From: JANQPD01 sp963715655
GTDB lineage: Bacteria > Bacteroidota > Bacteroidia > Flavobacteriales > Schleiferiaceae
DNA length: 64,000 nucleotides
Assembly: GCA_963715655.1 (NCBI GenBank)
Contig: OY970262.1
Location: forward strand, 806,001-870,000
Direction of reading: 5' to 3'
In this document: positions 43,417 through 52,356 of the stretch, piece by piece
Position numbering within the stretch: position 1 is the first letter of the stretch
Layout: every line of letters begins with the position of its first letter
Position numbers and translations under genes: made by a program
The notes under the pieces: model-generated
The model's input: the letters and a program-made list of their open reading frames with translations, nothing else
What the model was told of the DNA's origin: nothing
Database searches by the model: none

Positions 43417-44709
43417 TTAACCAAACGTGAGTAAAAAGTAATTCTTTTTTCCTTTTTGCACCAATAAAAACCTATCAGCAATCAAATCGTTCACACCAAC
43501 CACCTTATTTAGGTCAACTTTTGTTTTGTTTACACTTAACCCATTGCCTTGTATTAGCTTACGTGCCTCTCCATTTGAACTAAAAATATCCGTTTGCTGT
43601 GCAGTAAGTTCAATAATTTCTATTCCATTACTTAAGTCAGCTTTATTTAAAGCAAATTGGGGCACACCATCAAAAATTTCTAAAAGCGTTTCCGCATCTA
43701 AATTTTTAAGATTGCTTTCAGTAGCCCTACCAAAAAGAATGTTACTAGCCTCCTTGGCTTTTTCTAAAGCTTCTGCACCATGCACCATGGTGGTAACTTC
43801 TTCGGCCAATTTATTTTGCAATATTCTTACGTGTGGCGCTTCCTTATGATTTGCTACCAAACCTTCCACTTCCGCTTTAGCTAAAAGGGTGAAAATTTTT
43901 ATATACTTAGCTGCATCTTCATCTGACGTGTTTAACCAAAATTGGTAAAACTTGTAAGGACTGGTCAGTTTTGCATCTAACCAAACATTGCCCTCTTCGG
44001 TTTTTCCAAATTTGCCGCCATCCGCTTTGGTAATTAGCGGGCAAGTAATAGCGTACGCTTCACCACCGGCTATGCGTCTAATCATTTCGGTACCAGTGGT
44101 AATATTTCCCCATTGGTCAGAACCACCCATTTGTATTTTGCAGTTTTTGCTTTTATACAGGTGTAAAAAATCATAACCTTGCACCAATTGGTAGGTAAAT
44201 TCAGTGAAAGACATACCTTCAATATCATTGCCTGCAATCCGTTTTTTAACCGAATCTTTGGCCATCATGTAATTTACGGTAATGTGCTTACCTACATCAC
44301 GAATAAAATCTAAAAAGGAAAAATCCTTCATCCAATCGTAGTTGTTTACCAATTCCGCACGATTTTTATTGGTAGTTTCAAAATCTAAAAAACGTGACAA
44401 CTGATTTTTTATAGCCTCTTGATTGTGCCTTAAAGTAGGTTCATCCAACAGGTTTCGTTCTTTAGATTTTCCGGAAGGATCACCAATCATACCCGTAGCA
44501 CCACCCACTAAAGCAAGCGGTTTGTGGCCGGCTAACTGAAAATGCTTTAACATCATTATGGCAACTAAATGACCAATGTGTAAGGAGTCTGCCGTTGGGT
44601 CAATACCCACATACGCTACGCCCATTTCTTTTTTCAACATTTCTACCGTGCCGGGCATGCTATCGTGCAACATGCCTCTCCATTTAATTTCCTCTATAAA
44701 ATTTATCAT
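43417..44709 (-). CDS. tyrS: Tyrosyl-tRNA synthetase
   Basis: The 430-residue class I synthetase has the HIGH motif as DSLHIGHLVAIMML (near residue 42), the tyrosine-pocket residues GSDQWGNITTG, the KMSKS-loop variant KFGKTEEGNVW, and a C-terminal S4-like domain (LIQGNGLSVNKTKVDLN). It charges tRNA-Tyr in the cytoplasm. The start ATG at 44709 is followed by INFIEEIKWRGMLHDSMPG, as expected. Confidence 0.95.
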   Translation of the reverse strand: MINFIEEIKWRGMLHDSMPGTVEMLKKEMGVAYVGIDPTADSLHIGHLVAIMMLKHFQLAGHKPLALVGGATGMIGDPSGKSKERNLLDEPTLRHNQEAIKNQLSRFLDFETTNKNRAELVNNYDWMKDFSFLDFIRDVGKHITVNYMMAKDSVKKRIAGNDIEGMSFTEFTYQLVQGYDFLHLYKSKNCKIQMGGSDQWGNITTGTEMIRRIAGGEAYAITCPLITKADGGKFGKTEEGNVWLDAKLTSPYKFYQFWLNTSDEDAAKYIKIFTLLAKAEVEGLVANHKEAPHVRILQNKLAEEVTTMVHGAEALEKAKEASNILFGRATESNLKNLDAETLLEIFDGVPQFALNKADLSNGIEIIELTAQQTDIFSSNGEARKLIQGNGLSVNKTKVDLNKVVGVNDLIADRFLLVQKGKKNYFLLTFG

Positions 44710-44836
44710 GATGATTGTAAACTACCCAAATTGGGCAAAGTGGTGCAAAACTTATTAATAAGTGCGCTTGAGCGCGATAGGCAAAAGTATAATTTAGCGC
44801 ACGGCTTAGCAACGCCATAATCAAGCTATTTTTTGT

Positions 44837-45856
44837 ATGATTTTAGTTACCGGAGGTACAGGTTTAGTAGGGAGTCATTTACTTTATTCTTTATTGCTTG
44901 AAAATGAACAAGTAGTAGCACTTTGCAGAAGTACTTCTGATAAAGAGGGCGTAAAAAAAACCTTTGGTTATTACGCACAAAATGCACAGGAACTTTTTGC
45001 GCGCATTATCTGGCGTGAAGCTGACTTATTGGATGTAGCCGCTTTAGCCGAGGCTTTTGAAGGCATTACACAAGTGTATCATTGTGCAGCTTTAGTCTCA
45101 TTTTATCCCGCAGAAGCGAAAAAGATGCTACAGCAAAACCCAGAAAGCACTGCCAATGTGGTGAATATGTGTATTGACCATAGCATAAAAAAGCTAGTAT
45201 ATGTAAGCAGTGTAGCGGCTTTAGGTAGAAGTGATGCCAGCGGATTTATTACGGAAAAAACGGATTGGATAGATAGTAAGCATAATAGTGCCTACGCAAA
45301 AAGTAAATACAAAGCAGAGTTAGAAGTATGGCGTGGGCAGCAAGAAGGAGTGCACGTAGCTATGGTAAATCCAGGAATTATTGTAGGGCCCGGAGATTGG
45401 AATACAGGTAGCCCTGCTTTGATTAAAAAAATTGCTGATGGCTTTAACTTTTACACACTAGGCACTAACGGTTTTGTAGATGTACGAGATGTGGTAAAAA
45501 TTATGCTGTTGCTGATGGCTAGTAATAAACAGGCCGAGCGATATATTGTGGTAAGTGAAAATTTATCTTACCGAAAAGTGTTTGATTTTATTGCTCAAGG
45601 TTTAGATATAAAGCCACCTCAAAAAGAAGCACAACCTTGGCAAGCAAGTGTTTTGTGGAGAGTAGAAGCCCTTCGTTCTAAGTTGTTTGGCTCTAAGCCT
45701 TTAATTACAAAAGAAACTGCACAATCTGCCATGTCCACCTATTATTATGATAATAGTAAAGTAAAAGAAGCTTTCGATTTTACTTTTCAACCAATGGAAC
45801 ATTCTTTAAAAGAAATAACAGCCTTTTATGTGCAAGATACCAAGGCGGATAGTTAG
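44837..45856 (+). CDS. NAD-dependent epimerase/dehydratase family protein (extended SDR)
   Basis: A 339-residue extended short-chain dehydrogenase/reductase. The N-terminal TGGTGLVGSHLL binds NAD(P); VYHCAALVSF, the catalytic Ser-Tyr-Lys arrangement (VSSVAALG; YAKSKYKAE) and PGIIVGPGDW follow. Members act on nucleotide sugars or on steroid- and flavonoid-like substrates; the sequence does not settle which. Transcribed alone and converging on the DUF4296 gene. Confidence 0.85.
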   Translation: MILVTGGTGLVGSHLLYSLLLENEQVVALCRSTSDKEGVKKTFGYYAQNAQELFARIIWREADLLDVAALAEAFEGITQVYHCAALVSFYPAEAKKMLQQNPESTANVVNMCIDHSIKKLVYVSSVAALGRSDASGFITEKTDWIDSKHNSAYAKSKYKAELEVWRGQQEGVHVAMVNPGIIVGPGDWNTGSPALIKKIADGFNFYTLGTNGFVDVRDVVKIMLLLMASNKQAERYIVVSENLSYRKVFDFIAQGLDIKPPQKEAQPWQASVLWRVEALRSKLFGSKPLITKETAQSAMSTYYYDNSKVKEAFDFTFQPMEHSLKEITAFYVQDTKADS

Positions 45857-46311
45857 CGCGGGGCACTTTTGTTTGAGTCAACATTAATACGAATAGAATC
45901 GCCCAGCAATTTAAATTTACGCTGCTTAAGCTTTGATAATTGATTACTGTCTAGCGCTGCGGCAGCTTCTTTTTCCCATTTAGGTACGCGTACTTCAATA
46001 CGGTTTAAACTTTCAATAACCTGCTCGTAAATACTATTCATTTCGGTAGGATGCTTGGTGTAATAAGCATAACTCTTATTAAACTGCGCAAGGGTAGTTC
46101 CGTATTTATTAAAAACTTTTTGATAGTAGGTTTCCACGCGTAATGTATCGCCCATTATTTGGCGGCCGGTTTTAGCACCTTCCGTTAAATGTACATCGGT
46201 TAGCACCAGCACCATTTTATCGGGGTCAATTATATCCGAAGGTCTTTCCGTAGGACTGTTACAAGAAATACCCACCAGTATGCAAAGTGCTATGTTACCT
46301 ATCAAACGCAA
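45853..46311 (-). CDS. DUF4296 lipoprotein
   Basis: A 152-residue protein with a lipoprotein signal (LCILVGISCNSP). It carries the DUF4296 pattern: IIDPDKMVLVLTDVHLTEGA, YYQKVFNKYGTTLAQFNKSYAYYTKHP. Role unknown; such genes commonly sit near dihydroorotase in Bacteroidota. The start overlaps pyrC by 17 bases. Confidence 0.8.
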   Translation of the reverse strand: MRLIGNIALCILVGISCNSPTERPSDIIDPDKMVLVLTDVHLTEGAKTGRQIMGDTLRVETYYQKVFNKYGTTLAQFNKSYAYYTKHPTEMNSIYEQVIESLNRIEVRVPKWEKEAAAALDSNQLSKLKQRKFKLLGDSIRINVDSNKSAPR

Positions 46312-47638
46312 GTGGCATGGCGGTTTTAGTGTTTATAATCTTTCCGTTTTCATACACCAATTGTCCGTTTACAAAAGTTTGTAATACACGTGCTTTAAAG
46401 GTAAAATCTTCAAAAGGCGACCAGCCGCAGTGGTATAAAATATTACTTTTATTTACTGTCCAAGGTTGAGAAGCATCCAATAAAACCAAATCAGCATAGT
46501 AGCCTTCGCGTAAAAAACCACGCTCTTTAATGTTAAATAAAATAGCTGGATTGTGGCACATTTTTTCTACCAATTGCTCAATCGTCATAGATTCATTGCG
46601 CACATATTCCATCATAGCCGGTAGCGCGTGCTGCACCAATGGCCCACCGCTGGGCGCTTTTGTGTACACCTGATTTTTTTCTTCTAAAGTATGTGGGGCA
46701 TGATCGGTGGCAATTACATCAATGGTTCCGTTTAGCACAGCCTCAAAAATGGCTTTTTTATCATCAGCGGTTTTTACCGCAGGGTTCCATTTTATTAAAG
46801 TGCCTTTGCTTGCGTAATCACTATCATCAAACCAAAGGTGGTGTATGCAGGCTTCAGCGGTAATCTTTTTATCGGCCAAAGGCAATTTATTGCTAAAAAG
46901 CCCAACTTCTTCTTTAGTACTAATATGATATACATGCAGGCGGGCGTTGTGCTTTTTTGCTAACTCCACGGCCATACTGCTAGATTTAAAACACGCTTCG
47001 CGGCTGCGTATTTGCGGATGCAATTCCATGGGAATATCATCACCATAAGTTTTTTGCATTTCTGCTAAATTGTAAAGAATGGTTTTTTCATCTTCACAGT
47101 GCGTAATCACTGGCACGGGGCTATGGGCAAAAATACCTTCCAAAGCTTTTAACTCATCTACCAACATATTACCGGTGCTGCTGCCCATAAAAACTTTTAC
47201 ACCCGGAATTTTTGCAGGGTCTATTTTCTTTATTTCCTCCAAATTGTTGTTAGTAGCACCAAAATTGAAAGCATAATTTACCAAAGAATTTTCTTCGGCT
47301 ATTTTATATTTATCTTGTAAAGTAGGTAAGTCAGTAGCTTGCGGTATAGTGTTGGGTTGCTCTATATAAGAAGTAATACCTCCGGCAGCGGCAGCTCTGC
47401 TTTCTGAATAAATGTTGCCTTTATGCGTTAAGCCGGGTTCTCTAAAATGCACTTGATCATCAATAACGCCTGGTAGTAAAAATCTACCCGCAGCATCAAT
47501 TACTTGCGTATTATTATCGGGCTGGCTTAGGTGTGTGTCAATCTTTGTAATACGGCCACCTTCAATCATCAAATCGCCTTGCATCACTTTGCCTTCGTTT
47601 ACCATCCTGGCATTTTTTATCAGGATTTTTTGTTTCAT
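46295..47638 (-). CDS. pyrC: Dihydroorotase
   Basis: The 447-residue amidohydrolase matches class I dihydroorotases: GVIDDQVHFREPGLTHKG, GVKVFMGSSTGNM (carbamylated-lysine region), VITHCEDE, HVYHIS and ATDHAPHTLEEK. The first metal-binding motif reads QVH, not the usual HVH, so one zinc ligand appears replaced; I recall the same in other Bacteroidota enzymes. It catalyses the third step of pyrimidine synthesis. The C-terminus overlaps the DUF4296 gene, suggesting one transcript. Confidence 0.88.
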   Translation of the reverse strand: MKQKILIKNARMVNEGKVMQGDLMIEGGRITKIDTHLSQPDNNTQVIDAAGRFLLPGVIDDQVHFREPGLTHKGNIYSESRAAAAGGITSYIEQPNTIPQATDLPTLQDKYKIAEENSLVNYAFNFGATNNNLEEIKKIDPAKIPGVKVFMGSSTGNMLVDELKALEGIFAHSPVPVITHCEDEKTILYNLAEMQKTYGDDIPMELHPQIRSREACFKSSSMAVELAKKHNARLHVYHISTKEEVGLFSNKLPLADKKITAEACIHHLWFDDSDYASKGTLIKWNPAVKTADDKKAIFEAVLNGTIDVIATDHAPHTLEEKNQVYTKAPSGGPLVQHALPAMMEYVRNESMTIEQLVEKMCHNPAILFNIKERGFLREGYYADLVLLDASQPWTVNKSNILYHCGWSPFEDFTFKARVLQTFVNGQLVYENGKIINTKTAMPLAFDR

Positions 47639-47662
47639 AACACTACTCTAAAAAAGATGATA

Positions 47663-48385
47663 TTATTTGTAACGCTTTAAAATGTTCCGCATTTTTAATT
47701 GAAGTACACCTACAATGGCTTCTTTTATAATTCCACCGCTCATTTTAGAAGTGCCGGCTGTTCTATCGGTAAATATTACCGGAATTTCTTTTATAGAAAA
47801 TCCTAATCGGTATGCAACGTACTTCATTTCTATTTGAAAAGCATACCCTACAAATTTAATTTTATTTAGGCTTATACGTTTTAGCACTTCACGTTTATAA
47901 CACATAAATCCTGCGGTAGTATCTTCCACAGGAATACCCAGGATTACCCGCACATAGCGTGATGCAAAATAGCTTAGTAACACACGGCTCATAGGCCAGT
48001 TTACAACATTTACACCTCTTATATATCGGCTGCCCACCACCACATCTGCACCGGCTTCTGCCTCCGCGTATAAGCGTAATAAGTCTTCCGGGTTATGACT
48101 AAAATCTGCATCCATTTCAAAGAAATAGGCGTAATCGCGTTTTAGTCCCCAATCAAAACCGGCCAAGTAAGCCGTGCCCAACCCTTGCTTTCCTTTGCGC
48201 TCTAAAATATGCAACTTGGGTTCGGTAGTTTGCATTTTTTTAATAACGTCAGCGGTGCCATCGGGTGAGCCATCGTCAACCACCAACACATCAAAAGCAC
48301 GCGAAAGTGAGAACACTTTCTCCAATATTTTGGATATGTTCTCAATTTCGTTGTACGTTGGAATTACTACTAGCGCTTCAGACAA
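47663..48385 (-). CDS. Polyprenol monophosphomannose synthase (GT2)
   Basis: The 240-residue protein has the DPM1-type core: VVIPTYNEIENI, VVDDGSPDGTADVI, YFFEMDADFSHNPE (DxD) and GSRYIRGVNVVNWPMSR, then FQIEMKYVAYRLGF. No C-terminal membrane domain is seen. It makes mannosyl-phosphopolyprenol, a donor for periplasmic glycosylation, fitting the GT117 gene (52357) elsewhere in the window. It lies 24 bases upstream of pyrC on the same strand, probably as part of that transcript. Confidence 0.88.
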   Translation of the reverse strand: MSEALVVIPTYNEIENISKILEKVFSLSRAFDVLVVDDGSPDGTADVIKKMQTTEPKLHILERKGKQGLGTAYLAGFDWGLKRDYAYFFEMDADFSHNPEDLLRLYAEAEAGADVVVGSRYIRGVNVVNWPMSRVLLSYFASRYVRVILGIPVEDTTAGFMCYKREVLKRISLNKIKFVGYAFQIEMKYVAYRLGFSIKEIPVIFTDRTAGTSKMSGGIIKEAIVGVLQLKMRNILKRYK

Positions 48386-48586
48386 GTGATTGGTTTGTTT
48401 TTATGGCACAAAGGCCTGCAAAAATAAGTAAACAAATGTTTTGAGCGCTTAGTGTTTTGGAGAGAAATATTTAACGTTTTATTATATTTTTTTAAAGTGG
48501 AAAAAAGTTAAAAGAGTAAGAAATACGGCTTGTTGCACGCTTTCAAAAAATAGATTTAATTGCAACCAAAGAAATCGGGAAGGCAT

Positions 48587-48594
48587 TACATTTG
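48587..48594 (+). promoter_or_regulatory. Likely -7 box for the 48616 gene
   Basis: TACATTTG fits TAnnTTTG. It is 21 bases upstream of the TTG start. A TTG at 48560-48562 lies 24 bases further up, slightly outside the common -33 spacing. Confidence 0.45.
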
Positions 48595-48615
48595 TGACAT
48601 CCATCAAAATTAAAC

Positions 48616-49875
48616 TTGCTAAAAAAAATCTTATTTAAACCTTATTTAAGTGTTTCCGAAATCGGTAAAAACCGTTTTTGGTTGGGTTTATTTTGCGGTT
48701 TGGGTTTGGCGCTAAGCCTGTTTTTCTTTTTTGAAAATTTAAGAGAAATAGTGCGCTTGCCTTTCGGCACTTTTCAGCCTATTATAAAACTTACCAAGGT
48801 AGAAGCTTTTTATTACAGCTTGTTTAACGCTGCAATGGCATACACATTTGGCTTTTGCTTTACCATTTTTGTGTGGCTGGGTAATTTTGGTTACAAAAGC
48901 TCAAGGCAAAAGCTTTTCAAAATAGCGGGGCAGGGGTTTTCATTTGCTCCATTTTGGCTTTATACGTTTTTATACATTAAGTTGGCTTTACTTTACGCAA
49001 TTTGCTCGTGGTCAGTTTTTTTAGATCAGGAAGTGTTTACCCTTATTCATAACTATCCAATCTTCTTGGTTCTTAGCCCAATAGTAATATTTCAGCAAAG
49101 TTTACTTTTTGTAAAATTAGCCTATCGCTTAGGTTGGTTTAAATATTGGTTCGCTTTAAGCGGAATAGCCTTTAGTGCTTTATTGGCTTTTGGTTTTGGT
49201 AAAAATCCTGAATTGATAAACAACATTTATAAACAAAAGTATGCGCAGGAGGCCACCATATTAAGTCAACAGCTAAGCTTTGCCGATAGTGCTTATGGAA
49301 TTGTGTTTTCCGAAAATACCATTAACATTTTAAGAGACTGGAACAGCCTAGAGCGAAAGTTAAATGAGGAGGTTATAATCCAGAGATTTGAATCAAATAA
49401 TAACCTGAGTGCCGATAGTTTAATGCTTTTGTCTATCTTCTTAAAAACGGAAAAAGAGGCAGAAGTCTATCATTTTTCGCACCGAGGTGAGGAAGATTTT
49501 ATTAATCCGCTAGGGTTGTATGAGCGCTTTTTAGTGCATAAATATGACACTGTAAAAGCGCAAATTTATATTCAGTTGTTAGAGCATCAAATTTATTTAC
49601 AGCAGTTAGAAGTTCGCGATAAGCAAGTGAATAAGGATGTTGAAATCTGGTGGCGCTATTATCCGCACCGCTATTATCCGCACCGCTATTTTGAAACCTT
49701 ATTTAACACAATTTACTTGCTGAAGTTAGACTCAGTATATCTAAAAAATGCTCCAATTTCACCGCATAGGTCTGGCATACCGCCACCACCAGTATATAAG
49801 GATTATGAGGAATACATGAAACCAATTTATACATTTTGGAAACTAAGAGCCGACAGCATAAGAGCTAGTTTTTAG
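48616..49875 (+). CDS. Hypothetical membrane protein
   Basis: A 419-residue protein with about five membrane segments in the first 215 residues (FWLGLFCGLGLALSLFFFF; FCFTIFVWLGNFG; LALLYAICSWSVFL; ALSGIAFSALLAFGF) and a charged, soluble C-terminal half. Not recognised. The start is TTG at 48616, supported by a -7 box 21 bases upstream. The gene contains a perfect 15-bp tandem duplication (from 49654) that gives a YYPHRYYPHRY sequence. Confidence 0.55.
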   Translation: MLKKILFKPYLSVSEIGKNRFWLGLFCGLGLALSLFFFFENLREIVRLPFGTFQPIIKLTKVEAFYYSLFNAAMAYTFGFCFTIFVWLGNFGYKSSRQKLFKIAGQGFSFAPFWLYTFLYIKLALLYAICSWSVFLDQEVFTLIHNYPIFLVLSPIVIFQQSLLFVKLAYRLGWFKYWFALSGIAFSALLAFGFGKNPELINNIYKQKYAQEATILSQQLSFADSAYGIVFSENTINILRDWNSLERKLNEEVIIQRFESNNNLSADSLMLLSIFLKTEKEAEVYHFSHRGEEDFINPLGLYERFLVHKYDTVKAQIYIQLLEHQIYLQQLEVRDKQVNKDVEIWWRYYPHRYYPHRYFETLFNTIYLLKLDSVYLKNAPISPHRSGIPPPPVYKDYEEYMKPIYTFWKLRADSIRASF

Positions 49876-50079
49876 AGGTTTTGGAGTTGAGGTTTAGTAC
49901 GCCAGCTTAGCTTTTTGGAAGGGTTAGGTCATGCATATAACTAAAATTTAAGAAAATACGGGCGGAGCTTTAAACAGTTTTTGATAATTGTAAATTTGAT
50001 TTTCAAAAAAACCTAAATTCAGTGAAAAACTTTTGATAACTATGGTATAGAAAAGCCGTAATTAAAGGCAATTCTCATC

Positions 50080-50370
50080 CTACACTATTTCAATATTTAG
50101 ATTTTTGCCAAGCCCTAATTCAATCAGCTTGCGATAAGTAGAAACTTGAATATCGCTTAATCCTCGTTCAATTCGTGAGATATAACTTTTTTTTGTACCA
50201 GTTATTTTTGCAAGTTGATCTTGTGTTAAGTTTGCTTCTTTACGTGCATCTTTTAAAAGAGCGCCCAATCGAAATGCGAGAGAATCAGCGTCATATTTAT
50301 CACGTTTTTCCGTTCCTTTTTTTCCATAACTATCCGTTAGGATTTTCTCAAAATCGGTTGTGTTTTTCAT
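50080..50370 (-). CDS. HTH antitoxin (HigA-like)
   Basis: A 96-residue Xre-type protein with helix-turn-helix residues LTQDQLAKITGTKKSYISRIERGLSD (split: LTQDQLAKITG and KSYISRIERG). As HigA does, it likely binds the promoter and neutralises the toxin encoded upstream. The one-base gap and order toxin-then-antitoxin match the HigBA type. Confidence 0.85.
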   Translation of the reverse strand: MKNTTDFEKILTDSYGKKGTEKRDKYDADSLAFRLGALLKDARKEANLTQDQLAKITGTKKSYISRIERGLSDIQVSTYRKLIELGLGKNLNIEIV

Positions 50371-50371
50371 A

Positions 50372-50710
50372 TCAGTTATGTTTATCTATTAGGTATTCTG
50401 TTTTTAGTTTCTCTGCAAGTCTGATTTCTGTTTTGGGTGTTTTTTGTGTTTTCTTCACAAAGCAATTTGCTAGTACAACCAAGTTTCCATCATCAAAAAA
50501 GCATAAAATTCTAATGCTCTTAAAAGTTGTGATTACACGCACTTCATAGATTCCTTCACTGTTCTCTAAATACTTTAAGAATTTTTTTGGCACTTGTTTT
50601 TCAAAACGTACTAAGTCTAAAACATACCCAATCTTTTCTCTAACTTTTTCATCCTGAGATTTAAAGAAGTCGATGAAATGCTCTTTGTATGCAATTATTT
50701 TTCTCACCAC
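50372..50710 (-). CDS. HigB-like RelE/ParE-superfamily toxin
   Basis: The 112-residue protein has the RelE-superfamily fold signature of the phage-derived Gp49/HigB type: VREKIGYVLDLV, VPKKFLKYLENSEGIYEVRV, SIRILCFFDDGNLVVLANCFVKKTQKTP and a basic C-terminus. These toxins cut mRNA on the ribosome. Translationally coupled to the HTH antitoxin that follows. Confidence 0.85.
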   Translation of the reverse strand: MVRKIIAYKEHFIDFFKSQDEKVREKIGYVLDLVRFEKQVPKKFLKYLENSEGIYEVRVITTFKSIRILCFFDDGNLVVLANCFVKKTQKTPKTEIRLAEKLKTEYLIDKHN

Positions 50711-50940
50711 TCAGCAAAGTTAACTAATTAGTGTACCTGATTTTAATCTTATTACAATTTTTTAGAAAATGGTAGATGTACAGTATTGCAGGCAATGCTG
50801 CGGGTAAGAGATGAAACGGTTAAGTAAGTTGATTTTCCGAAAGCAAATCCAATGATAAGTGGTATTAAGCTATTACAAAAACCTTGGAGTATGGTTGTTT
50901 GTAAATTTCCTTATACAGCATTTTTTATGTGGTGTCCATT

Positions 50941-51123
50941 TTATTTGAACCACTTTTCTATTTCTTTTTCAAGGTCACTTTCAGAAATTAATTCCTTGTT
51001 TAAGGATTGTTTATTCGCGTGTTCAATTTTATCGAGCAGCATTACTTTGTCCATAAATTCCTCAAGCGTAAAGTATTCTGGAAATCCGTTAAGCGTTCCC
51101 TGAAGTCGGTTTTTAGTCAACAT
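50941..51123 (-). CDS. Small antitoxin-like protein
   Basis: A 60-residue helical, acidic protein (FTLEEFMDKVMLLDKIEHANK, ending LEKEIEKWFK). Its shape recalls small antitoxins that pair with RelE/ParE toxins, but no toxin ORF follows in the 230 bases downstream. I cannot decide between an orphan antitoxin, a remnant and an unrelated small protein. Confidence 0.45.
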   Translation of the reverse strand: MLTKNRLQGTLNGFPEYFTLEEFMDKVMLLDKIEHANKQSLNKELISESDLEKEIEKWFK

Positions 51124-51246
51124 AAAAAAGGCTTTTACTAAAGTGATATAATTTTGGTAAAAAGGCTTTTAGTAGTTGGTAAACCAATGCTACTCCTTTT
51201 TAAAAACGAGTATATCATCCTAAAAATACTTTCCAAATAACCCTGC

Positions 51247-52206
51247 TTAGTTCCTCAACACCTTAATTGCCGTTTTACCTCCATCTTTAAAGTGCAACAC
51301 CAATAAGTACATACCTGACTGCTTGGGTAATTCAACACTTCCTGAAAAGGCTTCTTTACGAATTTGTTTGCCGTCAATGGTTAAAAGTTCTACGTGGGTA
51401 ATTTCATTCTTAGCATCTATGTAAATAAAATCATTGCTTGGGTTCGGAAATATTTTGAAGTCAGAAACAGTAGTTTCTGCCAAAGAAATGTAAGCCCAAC
51501 TGTTGCAAGCGCCAGAGGTTAGGTTTATAGAAATATCATCATTACTAAAGCAGCGTAGGGTATGGTTGCTAAGCTGCATTACTTTAAAAGAGGTGCCATC
51601 ACAGGTGTTGGGTGATGGTGCAAACAACACATTATACCAAATATCTCCAAAAGCTTTGTAAATTTTATAACCAATGGTGGCCGAACTGTTAATTTGATAG
51701 TTAGATGTTCCATTCACATCAATGGTATCCCTAGGAAAATCTACATTTATCACATCCAATATTTGATTGTCTAGTGTTTCGGTTCCAAAACTTGTAACGG
51801 TGGCCACCGGTTTTGCAAAGCAGTTAAAAAGTGAATCATGCACCGCAATTTGCCAACTTTCACCTACTTGCGCGTTAAAATCATATAATAATTGTGCGTC
51901 TCCATTTTCAGAAACGTTAAACACAGAATCATTTCTAGTAGCTAAATAAATACTTTTAAAAATTGCGTTTTTATCCTGAACCAAGTCATTTGGGTTTGGC
52001 CCGGTTCTGAGATCACGAACCCCGGTAACGGAGAATTTTAAGCAATCCATACCTTGTATCACGGTGTCTTTTACGTGTTCAATTTTCTTAAATCCGGTAT
52101 AACCAAATTCAGAATAGGAGTAATGCCACGTAGCATGATAACCGAATTCGGCTTGTGCAAATAAAAATGTGGGTGCGCAAAGGGCTAGGAGTAATAGCTT
52201 TTTCAT
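51247..52206 (-). CDS. Secreted protein with T9SS type A sorting domain
   Basis: A 319-residue protein with a signal peptide (LLLLALCAPTFLFAQ) and a C-terminal type IX sorting domain (FKIFPNPSNDFIYI, VELLTIDGKQI, SGMYLLVLHF, IKVLRN). The middle has beta-type sequence and a few cysteines (DCLKF, NCFAK, CDGTSF) but no known domain. Probably displayed on or released from the cell surface. Confidence 0.82.
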   Translation of the reverse strand: MKKLLLLALCAPTFLFAQAEFGYHATWHYSYSEFGYTGFKKIEHVKDTVIQGMDCLKFSVTGVRDLRTGPNPNDLVQDKNAIFKSIYLATRNDSVFNVSENGDAQLLYDFNAQVGESWQIAVHDSLFNCFAKPVATVTSFGTETLDNQILDVINVDFPRDTIDVNGTSNYQINSSATIGYKIYKAFGDIWYNVLFAPSPNTCDGTSFKVMQLSNHTLRCFSNDDISINLTSGACNSWAYISLAETTVSDFKIFPNPSNDFIYIDAKNEITHVELLTIDGKQIRKEAFSGSVELPKQSGMYLLVLHFKDGGKTAIKVLRN

Positions 52207-52305
52207 GGGTTAATTTTTTTATAAAAATAATAGTATTTACAATACGGTAAACGAGTTATAAAAAAATGTTTTCCCTTTCCCCTACTTGCACATTAATACT
52301 TAAAC

Positions 52306-52337
52306 AAAAATGCCTCACTAAAAAGCGAGGCATTTTT
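52306..52337 (-). terminator. Intrinsic terminator of the GT117 gene
   Basis: AAAAATGCCTC (52306-52316) pairs with GAGGCATTTTT (52327-52337), about 20 bases after the stop of the GT117 gene, with A/T runs on both sides so it may work in both directions. Confidence 0.85.
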
Positions 52338-52356
52338 GTATAGGAGCACTAAACTT

